Source: Mucilaginibacter sp. SG564 (GTDB taxonomy: Bacteria; Bacteroidota; Bacteroidia; Sphingobacteriales; Sphingobacteriaceae). Taken from it: a stretch of DNA of 64,000 nt. The translations under genes were made by a program, and so were the position numbers. The stretch is taken from positions 124,001 to 188,000 of the forward strand of contig NZ_JABGNA010000003.1 in NCBI RefSeq assembly GCF_013149275.1, written 5' to 3'. How positions within the stretch are numbered: position 1 is the first letter of the stretch; each line of letters opens with the position of its first letter. Below the pieces are notes generated by a model that was not told the DNA's origin, searched no databases, and saw only the letters and a list, made by a program, of their open reading frames with translations. Positions 25,553 to 34,534 of this stretch are shown here, piece by piece.

Positions 25553-28500
25553 TTACAGTGTAACATTAAGTCCAGCGGTGAACACACGCAACGGGGGGGT
25601 CGCGCCAAAAATCAGATTCTCCGGGTCCAGCCCTTTATACTTTTGATTAGATATCGTAAGCAGGTTTTGTCCGCGCAAAAACATTGTCAAATTAGTTAAC
25701 CTTAGCTTTTTATTAACCGATTCAGGCAACATATAACTGAAATTCAGGTTAGTCAAGCGGGCATATATAATCCTGCTATACGCACCTGAACTTTGCTGAA
25801 ACTGCGTTTGTTCAAATAATGCCGTTAATCCATTTTGGCTGACCTTCGGAATGTTAGTAATGTCGCCGGGGTTTTGCCAGCGCTTGAGGTATTCTGTACT
25901 AGTGTTGATATTGAAATAACCGGGTAACATGGTTTGTGACCCAATAAGGTTAGTGCCCATGCGATTTTTGAATTCAAAAAAAGCATCAAGGTTAAATCGT
26001 TTGTATCTGAACGAGTTTCCGAACCCGCCATAATACTTCGGAGCAAGGTCAATAAATACGGTTTTATCAAGAATCTGGTCTAACTTGACCGGACTGAACA
26101 ACGGCCAATACTCGGCAGTTACTCCATTTCGGTTCGTGAAATTGTAATTCCCCGTTTGCGGGTTTACCCCGGCATAGTTATATAACTTGATGCCTGTAAC
26201 CGGCTGGCCAATTACATAATTTGAGTTTAATGCAAGCAAGTTTAGACCCGGATAAGAAATTAGTTTACTATGAGGGATACTTATATTGAAAGTAGTTGAC
26301 CATGAAAAATCTTTGTACTTTAAGTTTACCGTGGTCAACGAAAGCTCGAGACCCGATGTCTGAATTAGAGCATCTGAATTTACCGAAAACGCCTGGAACC
26401 CAGTTATCGAAGCTAATGATTGAGCAATTAACTGATTTGACGTGCGTGTTCGGTACCAGTCACCCGAAAAAGTTATACGATCATTAAATAAGTTAAGATC
26501 GAGGCCGAGATTCAGCTCTTTCTTCATTTCCCAGTGTAGCGAAGGATTAGCAAGACTCGACGGCGTTATCGCGGTATAACCGGCGTAAGATTGAGTGGTA
26601 TTGTAATAAGGAAGATATGCGTAATTGCTGATATTATCTCCCCCCGAAGTACCGTAATTGGCCCTCAGCTTTCCAAAATCCAAAAACTTTATCTTTTTAA
26701 AGAAAGTTTCCTCTGTGAATATCCATCCGGCGCCTACCGAACCGTATGCGCCAAAACGTTTATTAGGACCAAATTTGGTTGATCCATCATACCGGCCATT
26801 CAGGCTTAAGATATATTTTTGGTCCCAGATGTATTTCGCCTGAGCAAAATAACCGATGTAACGGGTGGGTGTTTGGTTATAACTTACAATTGGCGTATTG
26901 CCACCCGCAGCCGGATCTCTAATCAAAGCGTCAAGCAGGTAGTTGGAACCTCTGATAACTGAAGTGTTATTCAATACGTCCTGCGTTGTACCACCGATAC
27001 GGGTTTCAAGTTCACCTTTACTTCCAAGATGACTTTCATAAGCGGCATTAATATCCACATTCCAGGTCCTGGTTTGATAGTTATTACCAATGCTATAGGT
27101 TAACTGTGTAACAGTTGACGATCCTAAAGCCGGGTTAAAAGCCGTCGACGGAGCTGCACTAAGTTCGCGGCCGGTAAGCAGGTTGTATCCTACGATAGCA
27201 TTTATAGAAAGGCCCTTAACCGGTTTATAAGCAATTGTACTGGTGCTCAGCAAATTATTAGTAACGATCCTGGATATCATGTTAACCGCCGCAGCCGGAT
27301 TGCTACCGTTTTCCCAGTTGAGTGTGCCGTCAGGTAGAAATAGCGGGGGAGCATTCGGAGCTGTCAATAATCCAGAGCCACCATAAGAAAGAGTGCCTGA
27401 TCCATTATTGAAGTCAAATGGTATCAATGTGTTAACATCTGAAGAGAAACTTGACTTAACATCTATTGTAAACTTTTTGTCGGGCGTGGTGCTGTTAACG
27501 TCAAGAGTCAGCCCCCCATTCTTCACGTCACCACCTTGTTTCTGAATAGAGTTTTGCTGACCGAAATTACCACTTATGCGGTAAGCAATTGAATTGCTTC
27601 CTCCTGAATACGAGAGATTCGCGTTTGTTGTGGCTGCATAATTGCCGGTAAGTTCATTCGTCCAGTTGGTGTAACGGTTTTGAGGCCATGTGCCATTAAG
27701 GTCAAGGTCTGTAACTCCAGGCGTCGCACCGTCATTTTTGAATGCCTCGCGACGCAGCATTAAATACTGATCAGTATTGAGCAAGTCCGGTGTGGTGCCT
27801 CTAAGCGTTACACCTGAGTAAATATTAAGGTTTAATTTCGGGGGGCCGGCCAACCCTTTTTTAGTAGTAATGATAACCACACCGTACGCTCCGCGTGAAC
27901 CATAAATTGAAGTCGCATCCGCATCTTTTAATACAGTTACACTTTCAATCTCATTACTATTCAAATAATTAAGCGCGTTACCACCCCTAAGTGGTCCGGG
28001 GTTGGGTCCGTTTACTCCGCCTTGAAATAGCAGGGGCAAGTTTTGTCCGGCTGGATAGGCGACTCCGTCAACAATATATAAGGGTGCAGCGTTACCATTT
28101 CCGCCGCTGATACTACTGCCCGCCCGCACTGCGACATTGAAAGACCCTCCGGGCAGTCCTGTGTTTTGTTGAATAAAGGTACCCGGCACATGGCCTTGTA
28201 TCGCCTGCAGTACATTTGGGACCGGATTTTTTTCAATCTCCGCGGCATCGATCTGCACAACGCTTCCTGTTTGAAACCGACGTGTGGTGTGCCCATAAGC
28301 CATTACCTGCACTTCGTCAAGGGAACCGACGGATTCTTTCATCTCAACAATTAATGGGGACTTGATATCTTTGACCTCGATCTCTTTTGTAATATATCCT
28401 ATAAAACTAAATTGCAATACTGCGTTAGGCGTAATTACCAGTGCGTTAAACATTCCGTACTTATCGGTGGTCCAGGCAAAGCTCATACCTTTCACTTTAA

Positions 28501-28948
28501 TTGTCACACCGGGAAGCGGCAGACCGCGTTCATCAACAACTTTTCCAGATACGAGTGTGTTTGGATCTGTTGTACCGACAGCCGGCTCTGCCTTGCGGTT
28601 TATAACAATGCTCTTGTCGATAACCAAGTACTCGAGCGGTTTATTTTCAAAGCATTTATCAAGAACCTCATGAATGGTAGCATCATTTATCTTGACGTCA
28701 ACATTAGGCAAGCCCTTTAATATCTCCGACTTGTAAAGGAAAGTATAACCACTTTGACCTTCAAGTTTTTTAAACAACTTCTCAATCGAAATATTCTTTT
28801 CAGAGAGGTTAATGTGCTGCGCCAGCGTTGTAGCGCTAACCTGTAGCAGACCAATAAAAATTAGCAGTGTGGTTAGCTTCATAACCAGTAATAATTTTTT
28901 AAGTCGCGCATTTCGAAGGCGCGATAAACAAAAAGTAGAAATTTGCAT
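25553..28948 (-). CDS. SusC/RagA TonB-dependent transporter with STN domain, locus A
   Basis: 1131 residues. Signal region about 22-44 after a 22-residue N-extension. STN secretin/TonB short domain about 48-118, carboxypeptidase-regulatory-like domain about 131-212 (SGKVVDERGLPLPGVTIKV), TonB plug about 218-345 with GSRGAYGVVIITTKKG, then the 22-strand barrel ending GLNVTL. The STN domain marks it as a signalling transporter that talks to the FecR at 29108. The ligand is unknown; the downstream M16 peptidase and TlpA proteins suggest a peptide or protein rather than a glycan. Confidence 0.95.
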   Translation of the reverse strand: MQISTFCLSRLRNARLKKLLLVMKLTTLLIFIGLLQVSATTLAQHINLSEKNISIEKLFKKLEGQSGYTFLYKSEILKGLPNVDVKINDATIHEVLDKCFENKPLEYLVIDKSIVINRKAEPAVGTTDPNTLVSGKVVDERGLPLPGVTIKVKGMSFAWTTDKYGMFNALVITPNAVLQFSFIGYITKEIEVKDIKSPLIVEMKESVGSLDEVQVMAYGHTTRRFQTGSVVQIDAAEIEKNPVPNVLQAIQGHVPGTFIQQNTGLPGGSFNVAVRAGSSISGGNGNAAPLYIVDGVAYPAGQNLPLLFQGGVNGPNPGPLRGGNALNYLNSNEIESVTVLKDADATSIYGSRGAYGVVIITTKKGLAGPPKLNLNIYSGVTLRGTTPDLLNTDQYLMLRREAFKNDGATPGVTDLDLNGTWPQNRYTNWTNELTGNYAATTNANLSYSGGSNSIAYRISGNFGQQNSIQKQGGDVKNGGLTLDVNSTTPDKKFTIDVKSSFSSDVNTLIPFDFNNGSGTLSYGGSGLLTAPNAPPLFLPDGTLNWENGSNPAAAVNMISRIVTNNLLSTSTIAYKPVKGLSINAIVGYNLLTGRELSAAPSTAFNPALGSSTVTQLTYSIGNNYQTRTWNVDINAAYESHLGSKGELETRIGGTTQDVLNNTSVIRGSNYLLDALIRDPAAGGNTPIVSYNQTPTRYIGYFAQAKYIWDQKYILSLNGRYDGSTKFGPNKRFGAYGSVGAGWIFTEETFFKKIKFLDFGKLRANYGTSGGDNISNYAYLPYYNTTQSYAGYTAITPSSLANPSLHWEMKKELNLGLDLNLFNDRITFSGDWYRTRTSNQLIAQSLASITGFQAFSVNSDALIQTSGLELSLTTVNLKYKDFSWSTTFNISIPHSKLISYPGLNLLALNSNYVIGQPVTGIKLYNYAGVNPQTGNYNFTNRNGVTAEYWPLFSPVKLDQILDKTVFIDLAPKYYGGFGNSFRYKRFNLDAFFEFKNRMGTNLIGSQTMLPGYFNINTSTEYLKRWQNPGDITNIPKVSQNGLTALFEQTQFQQSSGAYSRIIYARLTNLNFSYMLPESVNKKLRLTNLTMFLRGQNLLTISNQKYKGLDPENLIFGATPPLRVFTAGLNVTL

Positions 28949-28961
28949 ACTTTTGTATGGT

Positions 28962-29049
28962 TTTGGGTTGGGGATTGTAGTTTCAATAGTTAAAATCGGT
29001 TAGCCCAAAATTTTGCCGGATCGTGGTGACAACACTTTCCGGTTTTTTT
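28962..29049 (+). ncRNA. Predicted antisense RNA at the fecR-susC junction, locus A
   Basis: On the strand opposite to susC, TACTTTTG (28948-28955), an exact TAnnTTTG element, overlaps the susC start codon complement. About 90 bp on, CCGGA (29016-29020) pairs with TCCGG (29038-29042), with an inner GTG/CAC pair, and is followed by seven T (29043-29049). An RNA of about 88 nt would cover the susC leader. No -33 element is visible. Loci B and C have the same layout. Confidence 0.4.
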
Positions 29050-29107
29050 ATGGTTAACCCCGATCATACAGCCTGGCTGCGAAATCGTTGAACAGATCGT
29101 TAGTGGG

Positions 29108-30280
29108 TTATTTGATAATCAGCTTTCTCCCTTCTATTTTAAATTTGACACCAGTAAATTCGAGTAATTTTAAAACTTTTGAAATATTCACGTTTCGTGA
29201 TAACGTACCGCTAAATCTGTCAACTGGAACTTTTCCCTGATAAACAACATCGACGTCATACCAGCGGCTAAGTTGTCTCATTAAGGCTGGCATATCTGTC
29301 TGATCAAAGCGAAATTTCCCTTCTTTCCAGGCTATTACATCATCCGTATCTACGCTATGATTTACCTGTATTTCAGCATCTACTTTATCATTGACTGCTG
29401 ATTGCTCTGCCGGCTTTAGTTTGGCAGTTGCACTGCCGTGAATAACTTTCACAGACCCTTCCAAAAGCGTGGTTTTAACCGATGGCTCATCCGCATAGCT
29501 ATTGACATTGAAATGCGTCCCTAACACCTCGACGGTTTGTGTAGCAGTGATGACATGAAATGGATGGGACATATCTTTAACCACCTCAAAATAAGCCTCA
29601 CCGGTTAACTCGACGACGCGGTTGGGTCCGGTGAATACAGCTGGATACCTAAGAGACGACGCCGCGTTGAGCCATGCATGGGTACCATCCGGAAGCACAA
29701 CCTGGTATTGACCGCCTCTTGGTGTAGAAATGGTGTTCATAAGATCAGGCACCTGATTACCTGCCGCAGCTACGACATAAACAATTTTACCTGTGCTGTC
29801 TTTATTTATAGCAGTGCTCTCTTCACGTGCTATTTCCCCGGTACCGGCATCTGACAATATAATTCTCCTGCCGTTAGATAAAGTTAAAATCGCTTTGTTC
29901 GATCCGGGAGCGATATCATTCTTTGCGATTTTATCGGGGGTATCGGACGTTAACTGTCCCGGCCGCAGATGAAAATAGCCGATCGTCAGACCAATAACGA
30001 TAGAAGCTGCTGCTGCAAGCCTTATCCATAATTTATTATTGCTGGCTCTTATTTGCGGCTGAGATACGATGTATTGAAATATGTTTTCTTTGGTTTGTTC
30101 GTTTACGGCAACATCGAACTGCTTCGGACTGATCTGATCGTAAACGTTCTGAAGTACGTCTTGAATGACTCCTATCTGGTCCGGATCACGGAGCATCATT
30201 TGCAGGTCATCAAGCTCACTTTCTGTAGCCTCGTCGTCGAAGTATCTTTGAAATAAATAGCTTATACGGTCTTTATTCAT
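29108..30280 (-). CDS. FecR-family anti-sigma factor, locus A
   Basis: 390 residues. N-terminal cytoplasmic anti-sigma part 1-80, one TM about 82-103 (LWIRLAAAASIVIGLTIGYF), periplasmic FecR domain (ISTPRGGQYQVVLPDGTHAWLNAASSL, VVELTGEAYFEV, THFNVNSY) and the C-terminal DUF4974 domain (FRFDQTDMPALMRQLSRWYDV ... FKIEGRKLIIK) that contacts the SusC STN domain. It follows the sigma gene by 109 bp. It should hold the ECF sigma factor inactive until the transporter is loaded. Confidence 0.95.
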   Translation of the reverse strand: MNKDRISYLFQRYFDDEATESELDDLQMMLRDPDQIGVIQDVLQNVYDQISPKQFDVAVNEQTKENIFQYIVSQPQIRASNNKLWIRLAAAASIVIGLTIGYFHLRPGQLTSDTPDKIAKNDIAPGSNKAILTLSNGRRIILSDAGTGEIAREESTAINKDSTGKIVYVVAAAGNQVPDLMNTISTPRGGQYQVVLPDGTHAWLNAASSLRYPAVFTGPNRVVELTGEAYFEVVKDMSHPFHVITATQTVEVLGTHFNVNSYADEPSVKTTLLEGSVKVIHGSATAKLKPAEQSAVNDKVDAEIQVNHSVDTDDVIAWKEGKFRFDQTDMPALMRQLSRWYDVDVVYQGKVPVDRFSGTLSRNVNISKVLKLLEFTGVKFKIEGRKLIIK

Positions 30281-30389
30281 AATCTATACTGGACATAATT
30301 TATTAATACTTTTATATTAAATTAATATCCGCTTTATATAGTAGACGTATGAGCAAGAGCTTCGGGGGTATCAGTCTGTGATTTTTTTT

Positions 30390-30980
30390 TTAAATAATTT
30401 TAAATAGAATTAAAACAATGGCGATATCTGTGTTTTTTACGACGTACTTCCGTACAGCATTTAGGGCTAGCTTCATATACGACTGGACCGTTAATACAGA
30501 TAGATTCATTTTTTCAGCAACTTCTTCATGTTTTAACCCTTCTTGCCAACATAACTGAAAAACCATTTTTTGCTGTGGCGGCAATTGGTTTATAGCATCC
30601 TGAACAATGCGGCGCGTATCATTTAGGATTATCCGCTCTTCAGTCTCATTATGGGTCTCCAGCCAGGTATGATCATTTTCGTTGCGTACTTTTATCTGAA
30701 GCTTTACACGCCTCAAATAGTCTAGCGCTCTGTTCCGAGCCAAAGTGACCAGGTAACCTTCGAGTTTTCTGATCTTCTTCAACTCCACTTCCTGCCTCCA
30801 TAGTTTTAGAAAAGTTTCCTGAACGATTTCCTCTGCGACTGGCTCTGATTTGGTCAAATGGAGTGCGTACACATAGACGTGGTTATAATAGTATTCGAAA
30901 ACAAACTTGAATGCACGTTGATCTCCTGCTGCAATTTTGTGCAACAATTCGTTTTCGTCAACTAGGGGACTCACTCTCAT
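30390..30980 (-). CDS. ECF RNA polymerase sigma factor, locus A
   Basis: 196 residues. Region 2: FKFVFEYYYNHVYVYALHL, VAEEIVQETFLKLWR, LEGYLVTLARNRALDYLRR. Region 4: INQLPPQQKMVFQLCWQEGLKHEEVAEKMNLSVLTVQSYMKLALNAVRK. A FecI-like partner of the FecR protein encoded next. TATTTTTG (30991-30998, minus) is an exact -7 element only about 10 bp before the ATG, giving a very short leader. It has little similarity to the two paralogous sigma factors of loci B and C beyond the family motifs. Confidence 0.94.
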   Translation of the reverse strand: MRVSPLVDENELLHKIAAGDQRAFKFVFEYYYNHVYVYALHLTKSEPVAEEIVQETFLKLWRQEVELKKIRKLEGYLVTLARNRALDYLRRVKLQIKVRNENDHTWLETHNETEERIILNDTRRIVQDAINQLPPQQKMVFQLCWQEGLKHEEVAEKMNLSVLTVQSYMKLALNAVRKYVVKNTDIAIVLILFKII

Positions 30981-31327
30981 GCGTTGTCTTCAAAAATAAG
31001 AATAAAAAATATGTTAAGAAATTACTAATTATCACTTCAGGAGTAAAGAAAAACGAAAAATCGATACCGAATTTTCATAAAAGCCCATTACAGCATAAAA
31101 AACCTCGAATTAAACTGCGAAAAAGACAAAACGAATGAATAAAGAACAAATTTCCAAAACACGAAAAGCAACAATCCTGGCCAAAGTTCATCTGCGAGTT
31201 GACTGGCGCTTTATTTTACCTGAAGTTCCAGGCTAACTACAAACATGATAATATATTCATCATTTATATCTTGCCAACATATCCCTCATAGCGGACGAAT
31301 GCTTGGCCTTGAATTTTGGTTTTAGCA

Positions 31328-31492
31328 TTAACCATTTTGAATTATTTCTTCGGGCGTCATTAGTCCGTGTCGCTTGGGGCAGTAATTGCCTGGATAAATC
31401 TTTACCGGTACATTATTGACTTTTACAATTATATCTTCCGTGACATTACCTTTAAAGTTTGCCGATTGCCATTGAAATTTATTTGCTGTGAT
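31328..31492 (-). pseudogene. Short stop-to-stop frame, possible gene remnant
   Basis: A 54-residue open frame without an ATG reads like protein: EDIIVKVNNVPVKIYPGN, then YCPKRHGLMTPEEIIQNG and a stop. The preceding stop and a protein-like sequence in another frame just upstream (around 31495-31550) suggest a frameshifted remnant. I do not recognise the family with certainty. Confidence 0.2.
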
Positions 31493-31545
31493 CTATATTC
31501 AAGTGTTAAAATAACTGCTGTCGACGCGAGGCGTAAGGAAATTTT

Positions 31546-31644
31546 TTAATCCTCGCCATCCTCTTTACCTGGTAATAAACGAACAGCTATAAGACATATC
31601 AAGCAACATAAAACTAAAATACCAATGGCTACAATAAAAATCAT
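31546..31644 (-). CDS. Possible 32-residue membrane protein
   Basis: ATG 31644 opens MIFIVAIGILVLCCLICLIA followed by VRLLPGKEDGED: one strongly hydrophobic helix, then a basic residue and an acidic soluble tail. This is the makeup of a single-pass microprotein. The ribosome site is poor and no homolog is recognised. It could be a remnant like its neighbour at 31328. Confidence 0.25.
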   Translation of the reverse strand: MIFIVAIGILVLCCLICLIAVRLLPGKEDGED

Positions 31645-31922
31645 CGGACCGACAAAGAATAAAATTCTGCATTAAAACTGAACAAACACCTCTTTTGCCC
31701 TTGGCACACCAGTATACTGTGTAATTAGCGAACTGTTTTTCTTGCTATCATTTGGCTTATAATCGTTCTTGTAATTTAGCTCAATGATAGTAAACAGCAA
31801 GTACAATGTAACATTGGGGCGGGATATCATAAAGCTTTAAAAAGCCCCGCATTATCTTAAATATTAACACATATCCGGCCATTAAATAATTAGTAACGAA
31901 ACAACATACTATTCCCAGGAGC
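31645..31922. other. Intergenic region, no gene recognised
   Basis: Part of the 1.2-kb gap between loci A and B. It includes a GC-rich short inverted repeat (GGGGC near 31816 with GCCCC near 31844) around an AAAGCTTTA palindrome. No ORF or known RNA was recognised. Confidence 0.4.
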
Positions 31923-31964
31923 AAAAAAGAGAATGCGATAAGTAATTACCTTAATCGCATTCTC
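31923..31964 (-). terminator. Intrinsic terminator of the locus B operon
   Basis: GAGAATGCGAT (31929-31939) and ATCGCATTCTC (31954-31964) form a perfect 11-bp stem with a 14-nt loop. On the minus strand it is followed by a run of six T (31923-31928). It is 240 bp after the GH3 stop, so the transcript also covers the remnant at 32035-32175. Confidence 0.75.
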
Positions 31965-32034
31965 CTTATAAATCATCATCCGGCAACGTCGGTAAAATTG
32001 TTAAATATATCGGAAGTATAGTGAACAAGGCAGC

Positions 32035-32175
32035 TCAATTCCTACTTTTCAGGCAGACAATCTCAACGGGAAATAGGGTCTTTTTACTTTGATCACTGTT
32101 ATCAACATTGATAGTAAGACCGTCTTTAGAACCGACTTCTTTAATACTTTTATATCCATTCTGCTTTTGCCTTGG
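32035..32175 (-). pseudogene. Remnant of a coding sequence after the GH3 gene
   Basis: A 46-residue frame without a start codon reads like the end of a protein: QNGYKSIKEVGSKDGLTINV, then DNSDQSKKTLFPVEIVCLK and a stop. Just upstream another frame reads FDQGWQFFINQGK, which also looks coding. It lies between the GH3 stop and the operon terminator, so it may be what is left of a further operon gene after deletion and frameshift. The family is not identified. Confidence 0.35.
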
Positions 32176-32204
32176 TTAATAAAAAACTGCCAACCCTGAT
32201 CGAA

Positions 32205-34478
32205 TTATTTTACAGTAACTATTTTAGTAATGTGGATATCGTCAGCCGCACTGCCAATCTGCAGCTCAAACTCGCCAGGCTCCACAACATATTTCATTCG
32301 CTCATTGTACAAGCCCAGATCGGAGACAGGGATTTCCAGGTGAACTGTTGCAGTCTGACCTTTTTTGATCAGCTGTTTCTTAAAAGCTTTCAATTGCTGG
32401 ACAGGTGTTGCTACGGAACTTACCTTATCATGTACATATACCTGCACAACTTCTTTTCCATCCGTGTTTCCGGTATTTTGTACATCAACATCAATTTTGA
32501 TAATTCCTTTACCGGTCAATATTGAATCTGCCAATTTACATCCCGTGTATTTAAAAGTAGTGTAGCTTAAGCCGTAGCCAAAGTCCCAAAGCGGGTCAGG
32601 ACGATCGAAAATATAGTGTCCCCTGGGCTGCTCCGGGCTACCCGGGCTGTCAAACGGCTCGTTTCTGTCGGTAGCAAAATGGTTATAATAGCTCGGCGAG
32701 TTTCCGGTACTTCTTGGAAACGATACGTTCAATCTGCCCGATGGATTAACCGCACCGGTAAGAATATCGGCCAATGTCCGGCCTTGACGCTCACCACCAT
32801 ACCACTGTGCAAGCACCGCATTGGCGTTCTCCTTTACCCATGGCATAGCAAGCGGCTTACCCGCAATAAACACTACGATGAACGGCTTACCAGTGGCCTT
32901 GATCGCTTTTAATAAGTCTTGTTGAGATCCTGGTAATTCCAAAGAACTAAGATCGAAACCTTCTCCCGCCGTAGAATTGTGTGGGCTTCGGCCAAGAAAT
33001 GTGCTGCGTGTACCTATAGCGACGATGGTAAGGTCACTCTCTTCGGCCATTTTTGCGGCTTCAGCAATTCCAGATTTGTCCTGACTCCACCAGTCGCATC
33101 CATGTGCATACTTCAGCTGAACTTTACCGCCAATAACTTCCTTCAGGCCTTGCAATAGTGTGGTACCTTCCTTAGTGTCATGCCCTGTCCAGGCGTAATC
33201 GCCAAAGACAGTTTGATCTGCATTCGGGCCGACAACCGCAATAGATTTATATTTCGCAAGATCTAATGGCAGGATATGGTTGTCATTCTTGAGCAGGATA
33301 GCGCTTTCATCCGCTACTTCTTTCGAAAGCGCAACGTGACCTGCGCTTCGAACCACCTTTTTTACTTTCGATGGATCGCCATAGGGATTATCAAACAAAC
33401 CAAGCTCGAATTTGACCGTGAGCACACGGCGTACGGCCTCATCAATGAATTTGATATCTAAACGACCTGTTTCTACCGACTTTTCCAACGTTTCATATGC
33501 GCCGTCCACATCCAGGTCAACACCAGCCTTAAGTGACTGAATGGCCGCCTCCTCGCGGGAATCAACCGCATGATGGAATGATTGTAAACGTTCTACTGAA
33601 CCCCAATCTGAATATACATACCCTTTAAAACCTAACTCCCCCCTGAGAATATCGGTCATGTAATACCGGGATCCGCTCACAGCTACACCGTCGTAAGAAC
33701 TATAGCAGGACATTATTCCCAGTGGATTTGTATTGGCGATCACCTTTGAAAAAGGATAGAGGTAAAGGCTGCGCATATCACGCTCTCCGCCACTCACGTT
33801 AGCACAGTTAAGGCCTCCTGCGGGTGAGCCATGCGCCACAAAATGCTTTGGAGTACAGGTAATATTGAAAGATTGATAGCCGCTTACAAATGCAGTTCCC
33901 ATTTGCGCAGCCAGGAAAGGATCTTCGCCAAAAGTTTCTTCTACCCTGCCCCAGCGCAATTCCCGCGCAAGGTCAAGCACCGGAGACAATATCTGATGGA
34001 TACCAATCACATGCGCTTCCTCACCAGCCGCAATTGTCATCTTTTTAATCAGCTCCGGATTGAATGTGCTGCCCTGGGCCAGCTCATGCGGGAAAATCGT
34101 GCAATTGTTCTGCAATATTCCTTCTATGCCCTCTACCGCGGTGAGCAAAGGGATGCCCAAACGTGTTTTTTGCAGCATATAGCTTTGTAACTGCTGATAC
34201 ATATCCGCACAGTTTTGTGCATCCATGCTCATTTCATGGGTGCAGCCGAAACTCTCCCCTTTAAAAATGCGATCAATTTCGTCAGTTTTTCCGGCAGCCC
34301 GGTTTTCAAGCTGCTGCACCTTCTCCTTAAGGGTCATTCGCTTTAGTAGATCTTCTACACGAGCCCGAACCGGCGCATTTTTATTCTTATAAAGTACCGT
34401 GTCTTTACCCGGCAAGTCTGCGGAATAACTTTTGGCTACCGCAAATAGCAAAATTGTTAATATAATCGTCTTTCTCAT
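32205..34478 (-). CDS. GH3 beta-glucosidase-like enzyme, secreted
   Basis: 757 residues, the usual GH3 length. Signal peptide 1-20. N-terminal TIM-barrel domain with KHFVAHG (about 211) and nucleophile Asp291 in GYVYSDWGSV; alpha/beta sandwich domain (about 385-580) and C-terminal fibronectin type III-like domain (about 660-750). GH3 enzymes release beta-linked glucose, xylose or N-acetylglucosamine from chain ends. SusCD locus context suggests it clears beta-linked oligosaccharides in the periplasm after the alpha-galactosidases act. It is the last intact gene of locus B, 56 bp after GH36. Confidence 0.94.
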   Translation of the reverse strand: MRKTIILTILLFAVAKSYSADLPGKDTVLYKNKNAPVRARVEDLLKRMTLKEKVQQLENRAAGKTDEIDRIFKGESFGCTHEMSMDAQNCADMYQQLQSYMLQKTRLGIPLLTAVEGIEGILQNNCTIFPHELAQGSTFNPELIKKMTIAAGEEAHVIGIHQILSPVLDLARELRWGRVEETFGEDPFLAAQMGTAFVSGYQSFNITCTPKHFVAHGSPAGGLNCANVSGGERDMRSLYLYPFSKVIANTNPLGIMSCYSSYDGVAVSGSRYYMTDILRGELGFKGYVYSDWGSVERLQSFHHAVDSREEAAIQSLKAGVDLDVDGAYETLEKSVETGRLDIKFIDEAVRRVLTVKFELGLFDNPYGDPSKVKKVVRSAGHVALSKEVADESAILLKNDNHILPLDLAKYKSIAVVGPNADQTVFGDYAWTGHDTKEGTTLLQGLKEVIGGKVQLKYAHGCDWWSQDKSGIAEAAKMAEESDLTIVAIGTRSTFLGRSPHNSTAGEGFDLSSLELPGSQQDLLKAIKATGKPFIVVFIAGKPLAMPWVKENANAVLAQWYGGERQGRTLADILTGAVNPSGRLNVSFPRSTGNSPSYYNHFATDRNEPFDSPGSPEQPRGHYIFDRPDPLWDFGYGLSYTTFKYTGCKLADSILTGKGIIKIDVDVQNTGNTDGKEVVQVYVHDKVSSVATPVQQLKAFKKQLIKKGQTATVHLEIPVSDLGLYNERMKYVVEPGEFELQIGSAADDIHITKIVTVK

Positions 34479-34534
34479 TTTATTGAAATTGTTATTAAGC
34501 TTTTGAGGAGCGCGTAGCGCTCATAAACCACATT

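Noticed and set aside
27960..28800. Plus-strand open frames of about 100 codons inside locus A susC
   Set aside because: They are antisense to the plug and STN regions and show no independent motifs; they also lie beyond the predicted antisense RNA.
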